Assembly: GCA_963978905.1 (NCBI GenBank)
Contig: OZ022258.1
Coordinates: 58,853,638-58,917,637, forward strand
Reading direction: 5' to 3'
DNA from: Trichostrongylus colubriformis
Lineage: Eukaryota > Nematoda > Chromadorea > Rhabditida > Trichostrongylidae
DNA length: 64,000 bases
The position numbers were made by a program, and so were the translations under genes. This document shows, in pieces, positions 14,401 to 26,400 of the stretch (the first letter of the stretch is position 1; each line of letters opens with the position of its first letter). Under the pieces are notes generated by a model. That model saw only the letters and a list, made by a program, of their open reading frames with translations. It did no database searches and was not told where the DNA came from.

Positions 14401-17400
14401 ACTTTGCGGTGCTGGGTGTGGCTGCGTGTCTCCGCCTGTATCACCCCGTCTCGTTGTCTGCGTGGTCTCTGCACCCCCTTGTGCCACTTTGCCTCGCTGC
14501 CAGTGAGCGTTGTCACGCCCTGCAGGCGTAAAGTAGAAACACGGACCATCACAGCCGAATTCTTGTTTTTTGTGTGAAACTTTGTATATGGTTCGTAGTA
14601 AGCCAGTACAACATGAATATATGGTAATGGGAGAAGGTTTTCTGTGGACGATTCCTCGGAAATCACGCTTTCATTCTTTCCATGTCCTCGTACGTGTATA
14701 AGAACAAAATTAGAAAATCCGATGTGTTTTAGATGGAGCTCGAATCGCAGAAAATTCAGCGCCTACGAGAAGACCTCGTGACAGAGAAGTCCAAGGCAGC
14801 GGAGCTTGTGGGAAGGTTACGAAGCGTTTGCGCGGCGATTGCACTGAATGGTGGCAAAATCGACATGGAAATGGATGACCACCAGGTGGATGGTTCAAAG
14901 CTGTCATTTCGATACTTCCTTCTAGAGAAAATCTTTCAGCTGATCGATTCGATCGATAACGTCATCATGGGAGCTCTGACTGCTGCTAAGCGCGAGGCAG
15001 ATGCACTGCGGTTACAGCAGCACACACAAATTGCCGAGTTGAACGATCTCAAGAGCGATATCGAGAAACTGAGGTGATCGTAGTTATCTTTCGACGATTT
15101 TGAAATTTAATTGATTCAGAAGGGATTTTCAAATAAAACAGGGAGGCCTTAGGAGCAACAGGGAAGTGCGTGAACTGTCGCTACCACACAAATCCAATTG
15201 TTCAACTGAACTTTTCAAAGTTCGTAGTCGCTGCTGGAGGCCAACTTGCGAGCAAAAATCGAAGCTAACTCAACTGGGGCATTATAGAATATTCATACTG
15301 CCCAAACACTGATTGACGACTGCCCAGATGGCGACCAGTAAACGGTTCGCCATTTGCATGTTAAAGCAGCATGAATACTCAGACAGATCCAAATGTCACT
15401 CAACGGATGAGCACCTCGTCCCTCCCGCACCCTCCTCCTGCGAAATTTTTATGTTATACGGCGTTCTTGCTTCTACTGCTCAGACATTTCAGAAGAAGTG
15501 AAAGCGTCTCGCTGAACGAAAGTGATGATCGCGTTCGCGAACTGTCGAAGGAAAACGTTTCACTGAAGGAACAGGTACGTGCTGGAAAGTGCTTTGATCA
15601 TAGTGTGTTCTGTGATCTCAGTACGAGCCAGTTTTTTTTTTCGAACCATTCGCTTATTGGGGTATGCTTTTTCTACGCGCTTCAGCTCACCGCTCACACG
15701 TGACTGCTCTTTCGAAAACTCTCATTCATATAACAGCCGCTCTGTAGCAAACCATGAAGTTCTCATCCTATTTTATTTTGAATAGTTTTTTTTTGCACCT
15801 TCAGGTATTCCTGGCGCAGGAAAAAGTCCGAGAACTACAAGTTGAGGTGGCCGCAAAAAATAGTGAAATCGCTACGGCTAAGCGTGGAATTGAAGAGCTC
15901 AGCCGAAATTCGGTGAGTCCCAGGTTCTATATGCAACTTTTTCTTGCTGGAGCACTACTAGGGAACAACCTCTTAACCATTTCATTGAAAATTAAGCTTT
16001 ATTTACCTGCAACCCTCTTAAGTGATTTCATGCAGTTCATTTTATCACTCCAGTTATCATCTCCAAAAATGATCCAAAGCGACTATTATTGCCTTTCAGC
16101 AAAAGAGAAAAGCGCCATGTGCTCGAATACCATTTCGCGCTCTAGATTCTCCAGTTATGTTTACTTCTGGTCCATCGTTCTCTAAAAGCAGTGATTTGTC
16201 TAAAGCTATCTCATACCCTTCCTTACCCAGCCAGTTCACCTGCTGTTCGGCTTCAGTAGACACCCTTACGGGCGAAAATTTGTCCTTCACCGAGCTGGAT
16301 TTAGGAACGTCATCATCCTCGATTTGTTGTTTTTTTTTGTTAACAAGACAAAATCTTATCTTTCTTGACAGTCGTTCCGAATTTGTCTCTCCAACTAGGG
16401 TCAGTAAACCTATTTCCACTGTCCACTCTCCACTTCTCGGTCATTCGGTCGTCGAAGCTACATATTTTGTTGGCATTTCCCGAATATTTATACTTCACCT
16501 TAGCACTTTTTGTTACTTCTTCTTTCATCATGCCTTCGAGAGAGATTGCCCTCTTAATAAATCCCCCAACCCAGGATTCTTTGACATTTTGACACTAGCG
16601 TCAACCACATTCCTATAGTTACCCGGCCCAAAATATTCCTCGGATGCTCCGCCCCATTTACAAAGCTTGTCCATTTTGAAGTGATGTTTAGTGCTTGGAA
16701 TATCTCCGTGGAGCTTGTTCAGAACAGTCTTGTTTCGCCGCGTGATGATCTGGCATGGTGCTTGCCCTAATGCCTCGAGAATGCCGTAAACTTAGCGTTG
16801 CAAGCGTTGCACACGCTTGGAAGCGTAAGGGATTTTCGCCTTTACGAGGTAATGTACCAAGACTTCCTATTCGCAATCCCAGCGCGCTGTAATACGCTCA
16901 CATCAGTAATGCTCGTGTCTGAAAGTTGGAAGAGCGCACATCTGGCTCTAGTTAGGTGGTTCTTACACCGATTCGGATTACGACGAGAACGCTGCTCATC
17001 AGCTCGTCATTGTACACCCGCCAGCATTCGAACTGGTTTAAAGCCGAATCGAAATCGACGAACTCGTGGCTTGACATCTTTACAACAACTGTTGCCCTAC
17101 TTTCCACGTTGCTCTAATAGAATGCATTTCAACCAGAGCTGATTTTCGAATGTGGGAAGTCTCTGTTATTTCTGAAGTACTCGTGGAAAATGAATTAGGC
17201 CTCATATGTGCACGTTTATTACACTACTCATCCCCTCAAATGATGTAAGCCACTGCTATTCATAGATCCTGAACGTTGTCGTGGTGATTTGCCATGATGA
17301 GCACCTTCGCTGCATTCTGTTGAGGTAATGTGGGTCAGAGAACTCCTAAAAGAAGTCATCCAAGTGGAAGCTAGATGTCTAAGGAAACTATATGTGGTCA

Positions 17401-20400
17401 AACTTTCGGTAAAAGGAGCTTCCTTGAGTTTTGGAGGAAACAACTTTTCTGTCGCCACTTGTTTTGTCCTGGCCCGACTTTTACCGTGGCCCGCCGCTAT
17501 CGAAATCAATGATGGAGAAGGGGGTCTTATCTCTCGGATTTTCAACCGTTTCACCCCTTTCTTCTCCACTCGGATACCACTAAGGGCCTCGACTTTCATA
17601 ACCAATAATCTTTGCATATTCAGCTCGAACAACATCTACGCTGCCTTGAACAGCGCAGTTGAAGGATGAAATTGAGCTACAGTCCATATCCCGACCCCTG
17701 ACAGGGCGTGGCCCTACGGGCTTGGGTGAGAGAGTACGTGGGGAGAGCGAGAGTTTGTGGCGGGGTGAGAGAGATCGATACACTTTCATCCAAGTCCGTA
17801 GGCCTCGCCCTGCCAGGCTTCGGGAAATGGACTGTATGTTGATCCTCAAGTAGCAGTGCTCTGTCTACCTATGCTAGTTGCATCAGCACATACCTACTGC
17901 GTGATCACTCGGTCGGAAAGATTTTATCGCTTGCGTCTCCGTGACGTACTCGACACTCGATATCAGGCACCAATTATCCCATCTCTTCCGCCATCATCAG
18001 TGTCTGTTATTCCGCTTGCCGTTCGTAAGGTCACATCATGTTCATCGAGGTTCAAAGACTTCATTCCTGATGTTTTCTAGCTCGCTTTGGATGGAGCATG
18101 GTTTTTGATTTAATCACGCATTCAGTCCTGCTTACCTTCGATTCATCTACTGATCAGGATATGTAGCTAGATATGACTCTGTACACAGGCGCATCTAGCC
18201 GATAAATCATGCAAATCATCGCATTAAATACGAATCGTAACAGTGCATCTCTGCAAGCGAACTAGGTATCTGGAAAGAGGTCCCAACGAGTATCATGGAG
18301 TGCTGTAATATTAGCATATGCATTAAAATGTAATATTAGCTCTGAAGTATACTTTATTTGATTCGAACATGACTGATTTCTCAACCAGAAGCGTTCAATA
18401 CTTAGTGTTCTCATGACGTTGCCTAAAAGCAGTGATAGGGGTAATGTGGGTAACGAGAACACTCGATGTAAGTCACCCAAGTAAAAGCTACGGATCTGAA
18501 AGATTTATGAGGCAAAACTTCAAATAGGAGAAGCGCCTCTGAGCTTTGGAGTAGGCGCCTTTTCCAGCGGTACGTTTTTATTCTAGCCCACCCTTTTGAG
18601 AGCCAATAGCGGGAAGAGGGTCTTATTACTCGGGTTCTGAGCGTTTCATTCCGTTTTTTCTTCACATTCATACTACTGAGCACCTCGGTCTTCATAATTA
18701 GTAATCTTTTCACATTCGGCCGGAACAAATCCTCTCGCTGCCTTCAATGTTTTGAAATTCTCGATAGATTAAGCGAACATTATCCTCACTGAATCGATTA
18801 GAATTCCCTTCTGAGATTGGATCAGTCAGAAGAACAAACTCTGGTACCCTCTGCAGGTAGTTCTGTCGACAATCACAATTAAAGGCTCATTGGGTTTTGC
18901 GACAAATGCGTGCGTTTTTTATTCATTGCGTTTCACAACATTCCCTTCGTCTTTTGAAAAAGTGTGTAAATGTAGTCGATGAAATTTTTCGGCTCGATGA
19001 AGCGATGCCGCTTCTTTTTCGAATTTTTTCTTTTGAAAAGCGATGAAGTTGATGCGCATGTAACACAGTGGATTTTTCCTCTTTTCTGGAGCCTTCGTGA
19101 CTCAGATGGTTGTGGCTTGACGATCAACGCTCGTCATTTCACACTTGATTCAAGCACTACTGAATTCACTAATAGGTTATTACTACTTGTTTCATTAATT
19201 ATTTTCGAATTCATTAATTCATCCATTTAATGATTTAATCTGTGGTGTAATTCTTAAACCACGACGCACTCTGCTCTACGTTTCAAAGTTAACATTTCCC
19301 TATGGTCTTTCTCTTCTCAAATGGCATTATCCCATTTCAGACCACTGCATCTGCGTCCAACACCGAACTGGCACGATTACAAGTGTCTTTGCGGAACCTG
19401 CAACTTCAGGTGATTGACTACATCTCATTGTCATTTTACTCCTGCATTATTCTGATCGCAATGTGACTTCACAGAGCATTTCGCAAACGCAGAACTACCT
19501 AGCACAGCGATCTTTAGTTTGCAGAATCGAGTAGATTCAGCCACTAGGGCATGCAAAAGTTTAACTACATGTGGTAAATGATGCGCTGGGAAGTATTCCT
19601 ATCGCAGAGGGAGGCTACGTGACGAAGTAGGCGATTAAGCTGACGAGTTTGAAAGAATTTGTCCTCTTCTAATCGTTCCACCCGTAGATGAAAATGGAAG
19701 GCACCTTAGCGCGCGGCTAAACAAGGCTTAATATGAGTAATGAGAGGTGAGAGGAAAATCGGTGTAGAGTGGCTAGATGTTGCAGGTTCCAAACTAATTA
19801 TGTAAACATATAGGTTCTATTTTCTCGAGAATACCAAGGTTATCGATTACAGGAGGAACTTCTTCGCGAGGATAACGCTCAGCTGCGAGTGCAGATCGAT
19901 TTGGCGGAAAAATCACGTATTATCGCCAAAAAAGACGCTGTTAGTGCTTACAATACGCTAACCGCTGATACTATAATTTATTCGCATATATACAGGACTC
20001 ACTGGCGGCCATGCATCAGGCCCTCCTCACCGATCACGACCGACTGCAGAACCTGCACGACCTGCTCACACAAGACTACGAACGTGCTCGTCTCGAAAAC
20101 GTCGACATGAAATCGAAACTGAAATCTCAGCGGGTTGGATCTTTTCGGAATATTGTTCGGTTTCATATCCAGTAAAAACAACTTGCCATGATTGGGGCCA
20201 TGAGCTAACTTTTGCGGACCGTAGTCTCCTTGCTCTGATGAAAACTTCTCCACTAATCTTCAGATGAAAGTATCAACAACAACGATGAAGCATGTTGTAA
20301 ATCCTTATTTTTTATGGTTCAATGATTCGCAAATCATCTGCAGGAAAATGATAACGTAGAGAACTTGGGAGGAATTACGTTCTATTAATTGTAGTAGTCA

Positions 20401-23400
20401 ATCTTGTGAAGGAGAACCCATTTGAAATCTTTCCCGGTTTGAGGCACCCTGATATTAGGTTGAACCATAATTTCTGTTACACTATGACGAAAAATTTCAA
20501 ATTTATTTTTCTTAATTTGTGTCTAACTTCAGTCAACAAAATATGTACCATTATAATCAACAATATAATGCCAGCGAAAAAGGAGATAATAGATAACTGG
20601 CTTATAGAAGTCTGGGGATTTCTGGTCGACGAAAGTCTGGAGGTCGATTTTGAGATCATCGTCATCATTGAACTGCCGTTCGTCGAGGAAGTGGGTCAGA
20701 GATCGGAATAGGTGGTAGTCAGTTGGGACCATGCCCGGAGATTACGGTGGACGGGGGAGCTTCGTCCAACCAAGGTCCTGGATCTTTTGACACGTCAACT
20801 TTGCCACATGTGGGTGAGCGTTGTCGTGGAGGAAGAAGTCTCGGTCCATTTTTCCGGTAAGTTTTGCCGCTCCGGTGTCCAATTGCCTGCAGTAGAGATC
20901 GCCAGTAACTGCCGTGTTGAATTAACAGTTTCCCTTTTTTTTTTTGAAAATTTAGAAAAAAACATTTTTTCTCTATGCAATTTTTTGAATTTTTTTTCTG
21001 TTTCAATTTGAGCTGAAAATTTAGAAAAAAAACATTTTTTCTCTATGCAATTTTTTGAATTTTTTTCTGTTTCAATTTGAGCAGATCGAGCCATCGGGTT
21101 GCCGCCATATGAGGGACAGTATCTGGGTCCATCGACTGGTTGATTCGGCCAGTGGCCTTGCATGCTGAGGAACCGGGGCGGTGTTCGTGAATTTCGCACA
21201 TCTCGCGTAATTGTCGTAGATTCACTGCTATAGTTGAAGCCATAGAGAATATGATGTGTTAATCAGTAGCCCTTTTCAGTCGCTTCGTATACCCCCCACT
21301 ACCAAATATTCCCGAAGCTTCCACAGTTTTCCCCAAGAGTGTAACAGAAATTATGATTCAACCTAATAGATGCGATGCTGTTCATTGTCTTTTGTTTAAT
21401 CACTGAATCTCCGAAAACAGCTATGAAGATCAGAGCCCCATCTACCCCCTCCCCCAACGAATATCCTGAAGGACGGATCCCGCCCTCCTTCTAACACACT
21501 AATGGTCTACAACAACATCTCGGATTATGATGTCTGACAACGAGTTTCTTCTTTCACGTTGTGCAACGAAATAGACGTATGTACTATCCATGCGTTTTTT
21601 TTTCGAAGAATCCCGATTTTTCGAATGAGTCCGCTTTCGTCTAATCTCATCTGGATTCACTACTCCGAATGTTGGATAGGTTATCTTTAGCGATGGGTTT
21701 CTTCAACTGAACTCATGGTACCTGCTCGCTTGCTTCACACTCCCATCCCACCATCTAATCTGCTCATCCCGTCAAGGTATTTGATGTGTGTAGTTGCAGC
21801 CTCACATCGTCTTGTTCAGCATTTTCCGAACTGTAAGCGCGTTACAGTACGCACTGCATGACCAGCAGCAGCGCGTTCTCTCCGTCTGATTTGGTGCGTT
21901 CTGTTAGGTGCGTTGAGGTGCGACAGCCATTTGTCAGCTGTGCATAGGACCACATCTCGATGCTTTTCCTGTCACTTACCGGAACGCGAGTGAATGGGTT
22001 ACAATCGATTTGAGGCCCAGCAGCTCATTCCATTGACTATTCCTTTTAATTGTTGGTTTACATATGTGTTCTCCACGTATACCGCACCATGCTTTACTGG
22101 AAGTAACAGCTTCACCTTCCTTTTCCCAGCACCATGTATCTCGCTCTGTGTGTGCGTTACTCCTTGGATTGTAGTGCAGTATCGTTCGAGACGAGCTACT
22201 GCGTGTCCGGCTTATTTTCACTTTCATTACACTTTATAAGAAAGATCATATGACTCCTGTATACATGAATTCCCTGATTTTCAAACTGATTTCAAGGGGC
22301 CCCAGCAAGTCATTGCGATGCTCAAGCACGTTGAAATTGAGACGACCTCGCCACATCAGATAGATCTGCTAACATAACATACTAAATCCTTTATGTGAAC
22401 CAGCCACCCTGTAGATTTAGCTATGCATTCGATTCACACACAGAACTGTGACGACTCTCAGATGGATCTGGTCGTGTGAGGTCAGGCGTCGATTTAGACC
22501 GGCGTCTCACTTTGCCACGTTGTGATTCCGCGATTTTGCAGTGTCACACTTCCGCACGCAATTCCGTGCTGTCGAGATCCTGCAATACGGCGTCTTCGCG
22601 TGAGGAGTCGCGGAAATTCAAAATCGCGAAATTTGTCTGTCTGAGGCCGTGTTTATACTGTGCGCACCAATGACGGCGTCGGCAGCGACGGCGTCAAAAT
22701 CATGTGCCCGCCACCGACCTCGGCGGCAATCTAGTAATGCGCTTCTTTTGCAAAGCGCTCGACCCAACAACGTGACAGTATGATAATGGTGGCGAGAGCC
22801 ACTAATTCGAATTCGAATTTTAGCATAGTATCCAACTATACAAGCTGAACGAGGCGGGAACCCTCGAATCGGAATTCGGATCTTGGCATAGTGCCATACG
22901 CATGTGCCATACCGGTGCCGGCGACGAATTGCCTCCGGTCCTCCGGTGCCGACGTTGGTGCCCAAAGTATGAACGCGGCCTTAGCACTCACCTTAACTGA
23001 TAGCCGAGCACTTCGTAATACTATGCCAAATTGCATTCTCACTCCGTACAGAAAAACATTTACCAATTCACTATTCCTACAAGCGGGGAAATCGCGATCG
23101 GTCTCACACAATGGCTCTTGGGGTCTAGGATGTGGAGAAACAGGGATTACTTGCCTGCAAGGCTTCAAGAGTGGAACACTCCGTACAAACATTTTTGCGT
23201 CTCGTTAGTCCGTGCATGAAATGCAGAAATGAAGCTCATTCTTTCTGAATGGTCGCGAAAAGGTGAGAGTAAAAAATCAGAAAAGTAGATGCAATCGACC
23301 CAGCAACAATCTGACGCTAAGCACATGTAGAGCAAAACATTCTCATCAACATTAGAAAGCAACGCAAATTGTAATCCAATTTGCTATACCGATAAGCGGG

Positions 23401-26400
23401 AAAATCGCAAAATGCGACCGCCATGACAACGGTGGGCGTATAACGTGCATTTCTTTTTGTGCATTTCTTCCGGTGATGAGAAGGCCCTTCAGGATGAGGG
23501 ATTCTCTGGAGAATCGTGTCTATGCAAAACGCAGGAGTTCACGAAGGTTGCAAGTTCGCTGTGGTTACAGCGAAAAGAGTCGTGCCATTGTGAATATGTG
23601 TTTGGCTTCAGCTTCAGATCCTTCGAAATACTTGTTACCTTGTAACAAAGGTTGAAGATTCCTGAAAGATACCAACAATTAATCAAACGTGAAATCACCC
23701 TCATTAGAATACCGCATCACTTCAAAAAAACCACTATCAGTACGACCACCCTCGATATATCTACATAGCATCTTCGGTAAATACACAACAATTTGCAAGC
23801 TAGCCACGGTACTTATATTATAGCATCGTCTGTAAACAGGCAAGGGTGGTATTCATTAAAAATACCACCGGTAGCACGAGTAGCCAAAGTATTTATGAAT
23901 ACCGTTAACAAAATATATTCATGAACTTCCGAGCTGCTGTTAGCTACGGCGATCAGATGGTGTGCCTGATATCATGGCGGACACACATTAAAGGCAACAT
24001 GGGTCCTTATGTGCAGACATGACTGCTCTTTGCCTTTCTGGGATAGCTAGTGTCTTGTTCATATATTTCTGCTCGTGGAAATGACTCTGACATACATACA
24101 CACATGTACCCACAGCGATTCACCTTTCTAAATGTCGATGGTTGGTTTCGAGAGCCATTCATTTGAAATCAGAGTCGCATGGGATCAAGACGGTTCAAAA
24201 ACACTATATGTGTGGTCAACAGATTTCACCTATCCCATTAACTGCGAGTTCAGAGAGGGCAATCATTGGAGTTTGATCCAGCAAACTCGGATCACAACTG
24301 CCACTGAACACAGATGTAGCTAACATGAATCTGTATAGTTACTCTACTGAATGGAATGGGGGCGCTAAATTCTCAGGGGAGTTGCCGTCGGGTTGGTTCG
24401 GATTCCGCGTAAAGATATCATTTTGAATTTCGTGATTCGATTCCTGATGATTAAAATACTCATGAAGAAGTACGGCGAAAGAACATGGTACAGTGATAAC
24501 TACATATCATTCACAAAGATATCAGCAGACAACGGATGAGGTGTTGCGGGTGGTACCATATCACCTTGTCAATACAGATTCTTATAAATTATAACTTTGT
24601 ATATCTCCAAAAATAAACGAGATTTACATTTTGTAAATGTCAACCTATCATCTCGGATCCGAATTAACAACGTGAGAACGTGAGCTACGCTTCAGTAGCT
24701 GACTCTACTCACTGAGCAATCGGTTAAAACGTGCTGCTTCCGTTACCCCTCCCCTGACCATAGTGAACAGGCAATCGAGTCAGCAAAGCGATGCTTCCAA
24801 CCGTATTCGATCCGATGATCTAAACAATCACGCATCTCCAGTCTTCAACTTTACCATCTGAACAATTGAGGGCCCATTCAAGGATTGCCTGACCCTCTAT
24901 TGTATACCCTCACCGCCCTAGTGGAGTGTACTTACCTCGATGTTTGAGCAAAGCACCTTATTCAAAGTGCTAACATTGCCGTTAAAAAAATTGAGCGTAA
25001 ACTAATGATATTACCCATGCAAGCCTTATATATACCTTCCACTGTCACTATTAGCATATTTTTAACTATTAACATCACACATATACATACAGTTCAAACA
25101 ACTATATGATACAAAAAATCTGCCTGCGGCACGTTGCGGGCCGGCTAATGATGGCGAGAAAAGTCGACTGGGATCGTATGGCAATCCTCCCTGAGATCGA
25201 AGTCCTCAGGAGTTGGGAGCGAATGTCAACGGTGTTATTGCGGACAAATATCGTCGTTATTTGCGTGAGATCACGTATTTTCAAAGACTACAGCACGGGT
25301 GCCTTGGATCTGTACCCAGCTGTCTTAGCGCAGAGATCGAACTGAAAGATCACAAAAAAATGCAATTCGCAGACTGGACTTTCGCCAATGAACACACAGT
25401 TCATGGCGATGCATCTGTATTGACTGAGCGGTCCCATTGATCTCATCGAGTGGCGGAGGGGTGGACACTGGGGGTAGGGTGGTGGTCCGAGAGCTTCTCA
25501 GTTCTTTCCGAACCTTCGCAATGATGAACGACTGTGAAAGAATCAGAAGGTTCGGAAAGAACTGAGGAGCTCTCGGACCACCACCCTACCCCCACGGCCC
25601 CACCAACCCCCGAGCGTGGACTTTTCTCGCCCTCGTTAGCCAGCTCGTAACGTATACCCGACGGGTTCGTTCCCCCGTTTAACATGCAACGATTGCCAGT
25701 GTTGGCGATGTACTAGCATTGCTCCAGTAAGATAGTTCGTTCCCAAGAGTTGCCTGGCAACCTAAACTGCCCCTGGTCTGCATATCTGTGCACCCACTGT
25801 GGTGCGAAAACGGATGAAGAAAAGAAAAGAAACGGCTGACTCGATAGGAGCCGCCCTCAAAAAAAGGGGCTAGGGGTACGAAAAAGGTACCCAGCCAAAG
25901 TAAAAGGTACCCTAAGCCAAAGTAAAAGGTACCCCAAGCCAAAGTAAAAGGTACCCCAAGCCTAAGTAAAAGGTACCCCAAGCCAAAGTGAAAGGTACCC
26001 CAAGCCAAACTAAAAGGTACCCCAAGCCAAAGTAAAAGGTACCCCAAGCCAAAGTAAAAGGTACCCCAAGCCAAGGTAAAAGGTACCCCAAGCCAAGGTA
26101 AAAGGTACCTCTCAAACCTAAGTCGAAGGTACCGTATACCTGAAGGGTAGGAGAATCCTGACGAGTGAGCCACCTCGAAAAGACACAAAATCGAGGAAAA
26201 TTGATCGTCCTTTTTGTGAGAATTTGTATCGTGTTGCTCAAGATTGTTTCGAACGACACAACGGCGCGCAGACCATTCTCGATGTCTGATGGTGGTACTT
26301 TTACAATAAATGAATAAATACCAGCGTAGCCGGACAGATAGTGGGCTGTGGACGTGTTGCGGTGGGTGCTATGTTCCTAAGCAAATCTATATGTGCTTAG

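Noticed and set aside
25679..26259. Minus-strand frames with a repeating [13 protein letters not shown] peptide
   Set aside because: The repeat arises because three 22-bp units make 66 bp; no start, splice or family support.
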